The notes under the pieces: model-generated | Databases searched by the model: none | Told to the model about the DNA's origin: nothing | Seen by the model: only the letters and a program-made list of their open reading frames with translations | Part shown: one piece after another, positions 51,229-60,276 of the stretch | How positions within the stretch are numbered: the first letter of the stretch is position 1 | How the letters are laid out: every line of letters starts with the position of its first letter | Source of the DNA: Mucilaginibacter lappiensis | GTDB lineage: Bacteria > Bacteroidota > Bacteroidia > Sphingobacteriales > Sphingobacteriaceae | Assembly (NCBI RefSeq): GCF_900155965.1 | Contig: NZ_FTMG01000023.1 | Location: forward strand, 1 to 64,000 | Direction: 5' to 3' | DNA: 64,000 bases | Translations under genes and position numbers: made by a program

Positions 51229-51834
51229 TCAATGCTTCACCTCTTTACCAAACAACTTTTCCCCGGCTTCTACAGCAATAGCCAATCGGTTGCCATCCGG
51301 TGGTTTTGGACAGGAATATCCGGTGCCGAAAGCACAGTAAGGGTTATAAGCTTTATTGAAATCGATTACCACTCGGCCATCTTTAAAGTCGCCTTTACGC
51401 AGGTCGATGTAGCGCCCGCCCCCATAGGTAGTGATACCGTTGGTATCATCAATAAAAGGCAGGAACAGGTAATCACTGTACTCCGGAACGTTGGATAGCT
51501 TTATACTCTTGTATACCGTAAGTTCCATAGGTTTGCCCTTAAGTGTGAATTTTAGTACCGCATAAGGCACGTATTTGCTGCCTGTGCCACTAAATACCGG
51601 CATGATAAAAGCTTGTGCGTTGACCAAAACTGTTGCCTGTGCGGTAACACGGTAAGTGCTGTCGGCGTCATAAAAACGCAAAAACTGCAGGTCTTCCTTT
51701 TTTAGCGGCGAGCGTTCATCTTTCAGAAAATCATCCATATAACCTTTGCGGTAATCGGCTATTTGTGTTTTAAAGTCCTGGCCAAAGGAGTTGAGGCCGG
51801 TTAACAGGAGCAGGATTAGGAGGTATTTGGTCAT
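51229..51834 (-). CDS. DUF1684 domain-containing secreted protein
   Basis: A 201-residue protein with a signal peptide (about 1-17, FGQ). DUF1684 landmarks are DERSPLKKEDLQFLRFYDAD, the strand pair AFIMPVFSGTGSKYVPYAVL, FLPFIDDTNGITTYGGGRYI and DFNKAYNPYCAFGTGYSCP then PPDGNRL. The family function is unknown. ATG 51834 is preferred to an in-frame TTG seven codons upstream because it begins the signal peptide. Confidence 0.88.
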   Translation of the reverse strand: MTKYLLILLLLTGLNSFGQDFKTQIADYRKGYMDDFLKDERSPLKKEDLQFLRFYDADSTYRVTAQATVLVNAQAFIMPVFSGTGSKYVPYAVLKFTLKGKPMELTVYKSIKLSNVPEYSDYLFLPFIDDTNGITTYGGGRYIDLRKGDFKDGRVVIDFNKAYNPYCAFGTGYSCPKPPDGNRLAIAVEAGEKLFGKEVKH

Positions 51835-51868
51835 GATAGGTGAAATTTGAGCCAATATAGGTAAAAAA

Positions 51869-51983
51869 GCCTCACCTAAACGGTGGAGCCTTCATGTAAT
51901 AATCCTCTCCAAAGGAAAGGACTTTGCCTTGCATGCTATTTCTATTTTTCCTCCCTCTCCAAAGGAGAGGGCCGGGGTGAGGC
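51869..51983. repeat. CTCCCC-family intergenic repeat
   Basis: The left part CTAAACGGTGGAGCCTTCAT then GTAATAATCC matches 56255-56289. The middle carries AATCCTCTCCAAAGGAAAGG and the right part CCTCTCCAAAGGAGAGGG. The outer ends GCCTCACC and GGTGAGGC are exact complements. Confidence 0.75.
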
Positions 51984-52070
51984 TGAAATAATTTTATTTT
52001 ATCTCTACCTAAAACGATTTACAGAAATTTATATTTGCTTTATTGAACCTTCAATATACCAATTATACTT

Positions 52071-53786
52071 ATGGACAATAAACCGCTAAGAAGCAGGGGC
52101 TGGTTTGGCAAAACGGGTAAGGACGGCTTTATTTACCGGGCCTGGATGAAAAATCAGGGTATCCCGGCGCATCAGTTGCAGGGTAAACCGGTTATCGGGA
52201 TTTGCAATACCTGGTCGGAGTTAACGCCTTGCAACGCTCATTTTCGTGAACTGGCCGAATCTGTAAAAAATGGTATTTATGAAGCGGGTGGTTACCCGGT
52301 GGAGTTCCCGGTGATGTCATTAGGCGAAACCCTCATTAAACCCACGGCCATGCTATACCGGAACCTGGTGAGTATGGATGTGGAAGAATCTATCCGCGCC
52401 AATCCACTTGACGGGGTGGTGCTCCTTTGCGGCTGCGATAAAACTACGCCTGCCCTTATCATGGGCGCCTGTAGTGTGGATATCCCTACCATTGTAGTAT
52501 CGGGCGGAGCCATGTTGACCGGTAAATACCGCGGGCACGATATCGGTACCTCAGACATCTGGCGCTTTTCTGAAGATCACCGCGCCGGCCATATGAGCGA
52601 TGAAGAACTGTATACTGCCGAAGCCTGTATGGCCCGTAGTCGTGGGCATTGCGCCGTGATGGGTACGGCATCAACCATGGCTTGTATGGTGGAGTCATTG
52701 GGACTGTCCCTGGCCGAAAACGCCGCTATTCCGGCTGCCGATTCGCGCAGAAAAGTACTGGCCCATTTATCGGGTAACCGTATTGTGGAGATGGTTCGGG
52801 AAGATCTGAAGCTATCTGATATACTTACCCGTCCAGCCTTTGAAAATGCCATCAGCGTAAATGCGGCCATCGGCGGTTCAACCAATTTTATTATCCATTT
52901 GTTGGCCATTGCGGCACGCATCGGGGTTGATCTGAGCATGGATGATTTTAATACTACGGCCAAACGGATCCCACTGCTGGCCAACCTGCAGCCATCGGGC
53001 AAATATTTTATGGAGGATTTTTATTATGCCGGCGGATTGCCAGCCCTCATGAAAGAACTGCATGAAGTTTTGCATGGCGATACGATAACCGTAACCGGCC
53101 AGCCTATTAAAGCTAATTATGAACACGCTGAATGTTTTAACCGTGAGCTGATAGCCAGCTGGAAAACCCCGTTTAACGAGGTTGCCGGTATTGTGGTGCT
53201 GAAAGGTAATTTATGCGAGAACGGTGCCGTCATGAAACCATCGGCAGCAAGTACCGAATTGATGATCCATACCGGCAGGGCCATTGTATTTGAAGATATT
53301 GAAGATTACAAGAACAAGATCAACGATCCTAACCTCGAAGTCGACGAAACCAATGTGCTGGTACTCAAAAATGTTGGTCCCAAAGGTTATCCCGGCATGC
53401 CCGAAGTGGGTAATATGGCCATCCCTAAGAAGTTATTAGATAAAGGTGTACGTGATATGGTTCGCATCTCAGACGGGCGCATGAGTGGTACCGGTTTTGG
53501 TACGGTAGTATTGCATGTATCGCCCGAGGCAGCCGTAGGTGGTACCTTGGCTATCGTACAGGATGGGGACATCATTAGCCTGGATGTTTACGCGGGTACC
53601 TTACACCTGGATGTGAGCGACCAGGAAATTGCAACCCGCAAAGAGCGACTGGTATTGCACACCAATATAGCCAAACGTGGCTATGTGCACCTTTACCAAA
53701 CGCATGTAGAGCAGGCCCACCTCGGCGCCGATTTCGACTTTTTAAAAGGCGGCTCAGGCAGCGGGGTAGTGCGGGACTCACATTAG
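52071..53786 (+). CDS. IlvD/Edd-family sugar-acid dehydratase
   Basis: A 571-residue [2Fe-2S] dehydratase of the IlvD/Edd family. The iron-sulfur ligands are Cys54 (SELTPCN), Cys122 (CGCDKTTP) and Cys194 (SRGHCAVMG); the Lys next to the second Cys and the Ser in RMSGTGFGTVV complete the metal site. Length and motifs fit L-arabonate, D-xylonate or similar aldonate dehydratases better than dihydroxy-acid dehydratase. It removes water from an aldonate to give a 2-keto-3-deoxy acid. The SDR gene 164 bp downstream fits a sugar-oxidising pathway. The exact sugar is inferred only. Confidence 0.9.
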   Translation: MDNKPLRSRGWFGKTGKDGFIYRAWMKNQGIPAHQLQGKPVIGICNTWSELTPCNAHFRELAESVKNGIYEAGGYPVEFPVMSLGETLIKPTAMLYRNLVSMDVEESIRANPLDGVVLLCGCDKTTPALIMGACSVDIPTIVVSGGAMLTGKYRGHDIGTSDIWRFSEDHRAGHMSDEELYTAEACMARSRGHCAVMGTASTMACMVESLGLSLAENAAIPAADSRRKVLAHLSGNRIVEMVREDLKLSDILTRPAFENAISVNAAIGGSTNFIIHLLAIAARIGVDLSMDDFNTTAKRIPLLANLQPSGKYFMEDFYYAGGLPALMKELHEVLHGDTITVTGQPIKANYEHAECFNRELIASWKTPFNEVAGIVVLKGNLCENGAVMKPSAASTELMIHTGRAIVFEDIEDYKNKINDPNLEVDETNVLVLKNVGPKGYPGMPEVGNMAIPKKLLDKGVRDMVRISDGRMSGTGFGTVVLHVSPEAAVGGTLAIVQDGDIISLDVYAGTLHLDVSDQEIATRKERLVLHTNIAKRGYVHLYQTHVEQAHLGADFDFLKGGSGSGVVRDSH

Positions 53787-53805
53787 GAGCAAAGCACCAA
53801 TCAAA

Positions 53806-53886
53806 TTTGTCATTCTGAGGAACGAAGAATCTAAATATAAGATTTGCAAGATTTAGAATAGATGCTTCAAGCGTTCAGCATGACAA
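53806..53886. repeat. REP-like palindrome, GTCATTCTGAGGAACGAAG type
   Basis: TTTGTCATTCTGAGGAACGA and GCTTCAAGCGTTCAGCATGA are imperfect complements about 40 bp apart. It lies between the dehydratase and SDR genes. Confidence 0.75.
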
Positions 53887-53949
53887 GGTCAAATAAAGCA
53901 AACGCCAATAAAATGGGCGTAAATAATTGAGCATATATCAATCAAAAAT

Positions 53950-54717
53950 ATGGCAGCAAATAATTTTACCGGGCAGGTAGCCATTGTAACAGGGGCAGGA
54001 CAAGGCATTGGTTTTGAAATTGCCAAACAAATATCCCTGCAAGGCGCGGCGGTATTGGTTAATGATGTGAGTCCACAGCTTGCTGCGAATGCTGCCGAAG
54101 CCATCAACAGGCTTGGTGGTAATTGTATCGACCTGGCCGGCGACGCTGCCGATATTGATTTTATACAACAAATGGTTGATACCGCGGTACAACAGTTTGG
54201 CAAATTGACCATCGCTATCGCCAACGCAGGCATTACCTTGTTTGGTGATTTTTTGAATTACCCGGCACAATCATTGCAAAGTGTCATGAACCTGAACCTG
54301 CAGGGAAGCTTTTTTCTGGCGCAGCGCACGGCCCAGCAGATCATCAAACAAAAAAGTGGTGGTAGCATCCTATTCATGTCGTCGGTAACGGGGCACCAGG
54401 CGCATCAGGATCTGGCGGCTTATGGCATGACCAAAGCCGGACTCGAGATGCTGGCCAAAAGCCTGGTCGTAGAGCTGTCACCTTACCACATTACCGTAAA
54501 TACGGTAGCTCCCGGCGCTACCTTAACCGAACGCACCATGGAAGACGCCAGTTATCACGACACCTGGTCGCGTATTACGCCTATGGGCAGGCCAGGCACG
54601 GTGCAGGATGTAGCCAATGCTGTACTGTTCCTGGTATCGCCGCAGGCCACCCAGATCACCGGGCAAAATATTGTGGTTGATGGCGGCTGGTCGGCCGTGA
54701 GCGCGTCACCCTATTAG
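53950..54717 (+). CDS. short-chain dehydrogenase/reductase
   Basis: A 255-residue classical SDR. The cofactor motif is TGAGQGIG (about 14-21), NAG lies in IAIANAG, the catalytic Ser is in LFMSSVTG, YGMTK gives Tyr and Lys, and the C-terminal motif is TGQNIVVDGGWSA. It probably oxidises a sugar or polyol hydroxyl with NAD(P). The neighbouring aldonate dehydratase suggests it works in the same catabolic route. Start ATG 53950. Confidence 0.9.
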   Translation: MAANNFTGQVAIVTGAGQGIGFEIAKQISLQGAAVLVNDVSPQLAANAAEAINRLGGNCIDLAGDAADIDFIQQMVDTAVQQFGKLTIAIANAGITLFGDFLNYPAQSLQSVMNLNLQGSFFLAQRTAQQIIKQKSGGSILFMSSVTGHQAHQDLAAYGMTKAGLEMLAKSLVVELSPYHITVNTVAPGATLTERTMEDASYHDTWSRITPMGRPGTVQDVANAVLFLVSPQATQITGQNIVVDGGWSAVSASPY

Positions 54718-54718
54718 G

Positions 54719-54842
54719 GAGTGCTGAGTTGTCAGTAGTGAGTTTTGAGTTTTGAGTTTTTATTTACCAAGCGTTTTATTATTAGGTAATGATGTATAGT
54801 CCAATCACTGGCCACTCACAACTCATCACTCACAACTCGCCA
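54719..54842. repeat. large palindrome built from TGAGTTGTGAGT words
   Basis: The left part GAGTGCTGAGTTGTCAGTAG and then TGAGTTTTGAGT twice is mirrored by CACTCACAACTCATCACTCA and CAACTCGC. It fills the whole space between the SDR and GNAT genes, which converge here, so it may act in termination. Confidence 0.8.
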
Positions 54843-54844
54843 AC

Positions 54845-55138
54845 TTATTCAAATACTGCTCTCAACTTGGTCCATTCGGGGTGGCGTTTCAGGTAGGTCT
54901 GTATGTAGGCGCATAGGGGTACCATTTTCAGGTTATGCTGCTCCATGTATACAAAAGCTTTCTCTACCAGGGCCGCGGCAATACCCTGGCCTTCCATTTC
55001 CTCGGGTACTTCGGTATGGATCAGGTAAACTACATCGCCTCTTAGTTTATAATCAATAAAAGAGCTGATGCCATCAACCGTAAGTTCAAAGTGATGTATG
55101 GCTTCGTTATTGACCAATGGAATATCTTCGTACTTCAT
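54845..55138 (-). CDS. small GNAT-like N-acetyltransferase (YidJ/YjdJ type)
   Basis: A 97-residue one-domain GNAT protein. The acetyl-CoA loop lies in EEMEGQGIAAALVEKAF (about 55-72), followed by the strand LKMVPLCAYIQTYLKRHPEW. This short type is common and has no known substrate. The start is ATG 55138. Confidence 0.85.
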   Translation of the reverse strand: MKYEDIPLVNNEAIHHFELTVDGISSFIDYKLRGDVVYLIHTEVPEEMEGQGIAAALVEKAFVYMEQHNLKMVPLCAYIQTYLKRHPEWTKLRAVFE

Positions 55139-55438
55139 GTTTATTGAGTATTATTTAAATAATTTAAATACATCGTATGGTTTGGTAACATAAATATCCT
55201 TGTTGTATCTAAGGTAATTTATGAACAAGCTTTGATACCGTAATAATAAACAACTTTAATGAATAATATTTTATGCTTTATTCAATAAAAATGTCAGAAA
55301 AGCGTTTGGTACAACGGGTTATCCAGGAAAACTAAAAGGCTTTAGCAAGTTGTTCATTTCTTTAAATTTTTAATTAGTTTTGATTTGTATTTATATATTT
55401 ATAACAATACCTTAAAACAATTTGGACCTTCCCAGAAA
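55139..55438. other. gene-free AT-rich stretch with upstream regulatory region
   Basis: About 300 bp between the divergent GNAT and secreted-protein genes. It has no palindrome comparable to the others and no frame I trust. An in-frame extension from TTG 55385 was rejected because ATG 55439 begins a good signal peptide. Confidence 0.5.
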
Positions 55439-56128
55439 ATGAAAGCCGTTGTGAAAAAAAATAAGCACATATTACTACAGCTTGCGCTTCTGTTTTTTGT
55501 TACAAATGGCTGGGCACAGGTAAGCCATCAGCATGCTAAATCTAAGATTAAAAAGAAATCTGTGTCGGCGCAGGTTCAACCTGTAGTACAGGGAAGCGAA
55601 CAGTTTAAAGAGTTTTTAAAGCTTTTGGCACAAGCCAGCGCTACATTTACATTCCCCAAAGGTTTTAAAGAAATACCGGCTACCAATAACGAGGATTTTT
55701 CTTTTGACTATGCGATGGAAATGCCGGGTAAGGATTTTGAAGTATGGTTCCAGGTAAAATCGCAAAAGGAAAATTGGGCCAGTTATGAGCGGTCACAGAA
55801 CGATAAGGGTCGTCAGTTGGCTAATCCCGATTCATTATACGTGGATATGGGTAAGGCTCATGCTATAGCTTTTACCGGCGATAATAATTATTTTATACGT
55901 AACATGCCTCAAAATGTATTGGAGCGTTACAATGCCGATGCCGGCAAATCATATCTGCTTAATCTGCTCGATCTGCCCTCCACCAAGCATTATAAATATG
56001 CCCTGCTCATTACCTTGCAGCGCAGTCATACCGGCATCCTTTTAATGGTATGTTTTGCCAACGAAAAAGACCCCGAGTTTTTTAAAAATATTGATAAAGC
56101 CAGCAACAGCCTGAAGTTTAAGATGTAA
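55439..56128 (+). CDS. hypothetical secreted protein
   Basis: A 229-residue protein with a signal peptide (about 1-26, GWA/Q). A basic stretch with Lys/His follows (HQHAKSKIKKKSVSAQ), then a mixed alpha/beta domain (about 55-229) with AMEMPGKDFEVWFQVKSQ, KAHAIAFTGDNNYFIRNMP and ALLITLQRSHTGILLMVCF. I do not recognise the family. Start ATG 55439 is chosen over TTG 55385 to keep the signal peptide at the N-terminus. Confidence 0.7.
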   Translation: MKAVVKKNKHILLQLALLFFVTNGWAQVSHQHAKSKIKKKSVSAQVQPVVQGSEQFKEFLKLLAQASATFTFPKGFKEIPATNNEDFSFDYAMEMPGKDFEVWFQVKSQKENWASYERSQNDKGRQLANPDSLYVDMGKAHAIAFTGDNNYFIRNMPQNVLERYNADAGKSYLLNLLDLPSTKHYKYALLITLQRSHTGILLMVCFANEKDPEFFKNIDKASNSLKFKM

Positions 56129-56189
56129 TAGAAGGGAGGCCCCTAGACAATTTAAAGGGAATCGCACCGCCTCAGCTTTTTGCTTTTTC

Positions 56190-56402
56190 AATTAACCTCC
56201 CCACGGGAGGGGCAATGTCATTAAGTTAAGGGGAAACGCAATTCCGCAAAAGCCCTCTCTAAACGGCGAAGCCCTCATGTAATAATCTCCCCCGGAAGGG
56301 GAGACTTAGCTTCAATTTTTTAAAGTCCTCCCTACCGGGGAGGATTTAGGTGGGGCTCCATGTGCTTAACTTAATGACATTGACGGGAGGGGTGTGGTGG
56401 AT
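56190..56402. repeat. nested palindrome: CTCCCC-family repeat inside an 18-bp perfect inverted repeat
   Basis: The perfect inverted repeat CAATGTCATTAAGTTAAG (56213-56230) / CTTAACTTAATGACATTG (56365-56382) is flanked by CTCCCCACGGGAGGGG and GACGGGAGGGG. It encloses a CTCCCC-family element (about 56250-56358) with CTAAACGGCGAAGCCCTCAT, AATCTCCCCCGGAAGGGGAG and CCTCCCTACCGGGGAGG. It looks like one repeat inserted into another. The gap 56129-56579 has no gene. Confidence 0.85.
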
Positions 56403-56579
56403 AGTGAGCAAAGGTAGGGAGGGGTTTCTGCGATAAATGAGTAAGCAGAGGAGATATTTAGAGAGCAATCACCACAAATGTTAATAAGTTGACAGTTTTG
56501 AACCCCAAGTTCAGCACTTAAACTATATTTTTGCAATTGGGTGCATTTTTTGCCCTGGTTTAAAAAAGCTACTTTATAA

Positions 56580-58475
56580 ATGGCAGACGCAGTTAATTAT
56601 AGTGAAGATAGTATCCGCTCGCTGGATTGGAAAGAACACATCCGTTTACGCCCCGGTATGTACATTGGTAAACTGGGCGATGGCTCGGCTTATGATGATG
56701 GTGTATACGTATTGCTCAAAGAGATCATCGACAACTCGATAGATGAGTTTGTGATGGGATCGGGCAAAACCATTGAGGTAAACATGAGCGATCATAAAGT
56801 ATCCGTGCGCGATTATGGCCGCGGTATACCCCTGGGTAAGGTGATTGATTGCGTGTCCAAGATAAACACCGGCGGTAAATATGATAGCAAGGCCTTCCAG
56901 AAATCGGTAGGTTTAAATGGTGTAGGTACCAAGGCGGTTAATGCGCTGTCAAATATTTTCATTGTACAATCATACCGCGACGGGCGCACCAAACAGGCCG
57001 AATTTGCCAAAGGTGAACTGATACGTGATGACGCCGAAAAGGAAACTACCCAGCGCAACGGTACCGCCATTAATTTTACACCCGACGATACCATTTTCCG
57101 TCATTACCGCTTTATACCGGAGTTTGTAGAAAGCATGATCTGGAATTACGTGTTCCTCAACTCAGGCTTAACGCTCAACTTTAACGGACAAAAATATTTT
57201 TCAGAACGCGGACTATATGATCTGCTTACCCGCAATACCGATGTAGAAACCCTGCGCTATCCTATCATTCACCTCAAAGGCGAAGACATTGAGATTGCCA
57301 TGACGCATGGTCAGGCCTACGGCGAAGAATATTACTCCTTTGTGAACGGACAAAATACCACACAGGGCGGTACGCATCAGGCCGCTTTTCGTGAGGCGGT
57401 AGTAAAAACCATACGTGAGTTTTATAAAAAGGAATTTGATGCTGCCGATATCCGCGCTTCTATTGTAGCTGCTATAGCCATCAAAGTGCAGGAGCCCGTG
57501 TTTGAATCACAAACCAAAACCAAACTGGGCTCGCAAAATATTGGTCCCGAAGGACCCTCGGTGCGTGGGTTTATCAATGATTTCCTGAAGAAGGAACTTG
57601 ATAATTATTTGCATAAAAATCCTGCCGCGGCCGATTCGTTACTGAAACGCATCCTGCAATCGGAACGGGAACGTAAGGACATTGCCGGTATCAAAAAACT
57701 GGCCAATGAGCGCGCCAAAAAAGCATCGTTACACAACCGTAAACTGCGCGATTGTAAACTGCATTTTGAAGATACGCACGAACGCCGCCAGGATACCACG
57801 CTGTTCATCACCGAAGGTGACTCGGCCAGCGGATCCATCACCAAATCGCGCGATGTACAGACCCAGGCCGTATTCAGCTTAAAAGGTAAGCCGCTAAACT
57901 GTTACGGGCTCACCAAAAAGGTAGTTTACGAAAACGAAGAATTTAACCTGCTGCAGCACGCCCTGAATATTGAGGACGGTATCGACGGCTTGCGTTATAA
58001 CAATATTGTGATAGCTACCGATGCCGATGTGGATGGTATGCACATCCGCCTGCTGCTGATGACCTTCTTTTTGCAGTTTTTCCCCGATCTGGTAAAGGCT
58101 GGTCACATATCCATACTACAAACGCCTCTGTTCAGGGTGCGCAACAAAAAAGAAACCATTTACTGCTACAGCGATGAGGAACGCCGCAACGCCATTGCCA
58201 AGCTGGGCAACAAACCCGAGATAACCCGCTTTAAAGGTTTGGGTGAAATATCACCCGAGGAATTTGGTTTATTCATTGGTAAGGATATTCGCCTCGATCC
58301 GGTGATCCTGAAAGATGCCAACATCAAAGGCCTGCTGGAATATTTCATGGGTAAAAATACCCCAGCCCGCCAGATGCACATCGTAAACAACCTGCGTGTT
58401 GAAAAAGATGACGAAAGCATCAACCCGCTAATAGCCGAAGACGCCGAAACTCTGGCCCTGCCGGTGGCGGTATAA
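56580..58475 (+). CDS. parE: DNA topoisomerase IV subunit B (GyrB/ParE-type)
   Basis: A 631-residue type IIA topoisomerase ATPase subunit. The GHKL ATPase has LLKEIIDNSIDEF, the DYGRGIPLG loop and GLNGVGTKAVNALSN. The transducer follows, and the Toprim domain has EGDSA (412-416) and the acid pair in VIATDADVDGMHIR. The C-terminal part ends soon after MGKNTPARQMHIV. The length matches ParE rather than the longer GyrB. It separates daughter chromosomes together with ParC, which is not in the window. A TATTTTTG box at 56526 may be its promoter. Confidence 0.92.
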   Translation: MADAVNYSEDSIRSLDWKEHIRLRPGMYIGKLGDGSAYDDGVYVLLKEIIDNSIDEFVMGSGKTIEVNMSDHKVSVRDYGRGIPLGKVIDCVSKINTGGKYDSKAFQKSVGLNGVGTKAVNALSNIFIVQSYRDGRTKQAEFAKGELIRDDAEKETTQRNGTAINFTPDDTIFRHYRFIPEFVESMIWNYVFLNSGLTLNFNGQKYFSERGLYDLLTRNTDVETLRYPIIHLKGEDIEIAMTHGQAYGEEYYSFVNGQNTTQGGTHQAAFREAVVKTIREFYKKEFDAADIRASIVAAIAIKVQEPVFESQTKTKLGSQNIGPEGPSVRGFINDFLKKELDNYLHKNPAAADSLLKRILQSERERKDIAGIKKLANERAKKASLHNRKLRDCKLHFEDTHERRQDTTLFITEGDSASGSITKSRDVQTQAVFSLKGKPLNCYGLTKKVVYENEEFNLLQHALNIEDGIDGLRYNNIVIATDADVDGMHIRLLLMTFFLQFFPDLVKAGHISILQTPLFRVRNKKETIYCYSDEERRNAIAKLGNKPEITRFKGLGEISPEEFGLFIGKDIRLDPVILKDANIKGLLEYFMGKNTPARQMHIVNNLRVEKDDESINPLIAEDAETLALPVAV

Positions 58476-58514
58476 CACGATTAAACGAATTTATCTGATT
58501 ACAGGATTTTATGT

Positions 58515-58543
58515 AGAGACGCATCACATGCGTCTCTTTTTTT
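58515..58543 (+). terminator. rho-independent terminator after parE
   Basis: A perfect 9-bp stem AGAGACGCA / TGCGTCTCT with a 5-base loop is followed by a T run. Confidence 0.9.
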
Positions 58544-58594
58544 ATGTCTTGCGGTTGCGGAGGAAGCAAGCTAATGAAGATGCCAGTCGCCGAA

Positions 58595-58713
58595 ACGCCT
58601 CCCTGCCTTCACACCCCTACCGAGGGAGGGAACTGAAAAATAACGAAGATCAAAAAAAAAGCAAACGCCCGTGCGATTCCTTCCCTCGGGAAGGGGAGGA
58701 AGGAGTTTCTTCG
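58595..58713. repeat. degenerate CTCCCC-family repeat
   Basis: Inverted parts CGCCTCCCTGCCTTCACACC and GGGAAGGGGAGGAAGGAG enclose CCCTACCGAGGGAGGGAACT and TTCCTTCCCTCGGGAAGGGG. It continues the pattern seen at 56190-56402. Confidence 0.6.
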
Positions 58714-58744
58714 GTTGGCTAAGTCTCCCTTTTATCCCAGGAGA

Positions 58745-59021
58745 ATTTTTCGTATCTTTATACAAACACCAGCCCGGCTTTCTTTTTTAAGGAAACCGGG
58801 CTGTTTTGTTAAGACCCAAATAAGGCCAAAAAACGATCGTTTGTTGTATAGTTATTTGATAATCAATAAATTAATACTTTTTAAAGTTTTAAAAACGCAC
58901 TAAAACCATCTTGGAATTTGTTAAAAAGTGTTAAAATGGGGTTTTTTCGAGTGATTTTAAACCGTTTTTACACTGTTTTTGAGCAGAAATTTGTTAAAAT
59001 TCAAGGTTTAAAAAGTTTTTG
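58745..59021. repeat. two-copy conserved element, copy B
   Basis: About 277 bp homologous to 15206-15480 in the same orientation, with similar length and about four-fifths of bases matching by eye. The leading hairpin is CAGCCCGGCTTTC / AAACCGGGCTG and the phased A-tracts recur in the same positions. The identical run TGTTAAAAAGTGTTAAAATG-like core is conserved. It lies between the parE terminator region and cdd. The gap 58544-59125 holds no gene. Confidence 0.8.
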
Positions 59022-59125
59022 CGGGTGTTATAAGTCAAAGAAATCTGATAAATCCTATTAAATCTTTTAATCCTGTCAAAAAATCCTTATCTTGTTTCCC
59101 CCGCTTTTTGTGGGGATGAATATTT

Positions 59126-59620
59126 ATGACCAACCATGAAATAAAAATAGCTTTTGATGAATATGATTCATTAAAAGAATTGCCCACCGCCGATCATGAT
59201 TTGTGCCTGGAGGCAACGGAAGCACTAAAAAACTCACATTCACCATATTCAAAATTCCGGGTGGGGGCAGCCCTGCGTTTACAAAGTGGTAAAATTATTT
59301 ATGGCAGCAACCAGGAAAATGTAGCCTATCCATCCGGCCTGTGTGCCGAACGTGTGGCCTTGTTTTACTGGGGAGCCAACCACCCGGATGATCCGGTTGT
59401 GGCTATGGCGGTTACGGCCCAAACAGATGAATTTATGCTCACTAAGCCGGTAACCTCCTGTGGATCATGCCTGCAAGTGCTGGCCGAAGTTGAAAAGAAA
59501 CAGAACAAGCCCATCAAAATTTTATTGTTTGTAGAGGGTGGCCCCATATGGGTAATAAAAGGTATCGAGAACCAATTGCCATTTTTATTTTTTGAAGAAC
59601 GACTAATCACTTCATCATGA
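59126..59620 (+). CDS. cdd: cytidine deaminase
   Basis: A 164-residue zinc cytidine deaminase. The zinc site has GLCAERVAL (Cys and catalytic Glu) and VTSCGSCLQV (two Cys); Ser replaces the usual Pro before the first Cys. The HSPYSKFRVGAAL segment binds the nucleoside. It deaminates cytidine or deoxycytidine. The stop overlaps the start of the SGNH esterase by four bases (ATGA), so the genes are translationally coupled. Confidence 0.9.
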   Translation: MTNHEIKIAFDEYDSLKELPTADHDLCLEATEALKNSHSPYSKFRVGAALRLQSGKIIYGSNQENVAYPSGLCAERVALFYWGANHPDDPVVAMAVTAQTDEFMLTKPVTSCGSCLQVLAEVEKKQNKPIKILLFVEGGPIWVIKGIENQLPFLFFEERLITSS

Positions 59621-60276
59621 AACTGAAATTGTTTTTGTTCTTAATTGGCTGCACCCTTATAGGCAAAGCATCTGCACAACAAGGGTTTCCGTTTGATAAC
59701 GAGATCCGCGTTTTTAAACACCAGGATAGTTTAAGTTTCCCGAAGCCTGGCGGGATACTGTTTATCGGCAGTTCCTCCATCCGTTTATGGACCGATCTGG
59801 AACAGCGTTTTACCGGTAAACCCATTATTAAACGGGGCGTAGGCGGCTCAACACTGGAGCAATTGGTTGATTATTATACCCCATATATTCTTTTTCCATA
59901 CCAGCCCCGGAAAATATTTATTTATGCCGGCGAAAATGATATTGCCGATGGTAAGTCGGCACCTTTTGTGGCAAAGGAGTTTGCTAAGTTATGGCCTTTG
60001 CTGCACCAAAAGTTACCCAAAACCGAGATCTATTACCTGTCGATAAAACCAAGTCCGGTGCGGGCCAAATATTATACAACAGTGGCACAGGCCAATGAAC
60101 TGATAAAAACATATCTGAGCAATAAGCCCAACAGCCATTTTGTCGATCTGGTGAATGTAATTTATAAACCGGGCACCACAACGCCCGATTCCAGCTTATT
60201 CAAAAGCGATTACCTGCATTTAAATAATAAGGGATATGATCAATGGCAATCGGTTTTGCAGCCTATGGTAAAATAA
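59617..60276 (+). CDS. secreted SGNH/GDSL esterase
   Basis: A 219-residue secreted esterase: signal peptide (about 1-20). Block I is FIGSSSIRLW (Ser53), block II Gly is in RGVGGSTL, block III is AGENDIA, and block V is SDYLHLNNKGY (Asp and His). It probably cleaves an acetyl or acyl ester in the periplasm. Overlap with the cdd stop shows cotranscription. Confidence 0.9.
   Translation: MKLKLFLFLIGCTLIGKASAQQGFPFDNEIRVFKHQDSLSFPKPGGILFIGSSSIRLWTDLEQRFTGKPIIKRGVGGSTLEQLVDYYTPYILFPYQPRKIFIYAGENDIADGKSAPFVAKEFAKLWPLLHQKLPKTEIYYLSIKPSPVRAKYYTTVAQANELIKTYLSNKPNSHFVDLVNVIYKPGTTTPDSSLFKSDYLHLNNKGYDQWQSVLQPMVK

Noticed and set aside
51835..51855. TTG start for the DUF1684 protein
   Set aside because: It would put seven residues ahead of the signal peptide; ATG 51834 is better.
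55385..55438. TTG start for the secreted protein at 55439
   Set aside because: The extension is not hydrophobic and displaces the signal peptide.
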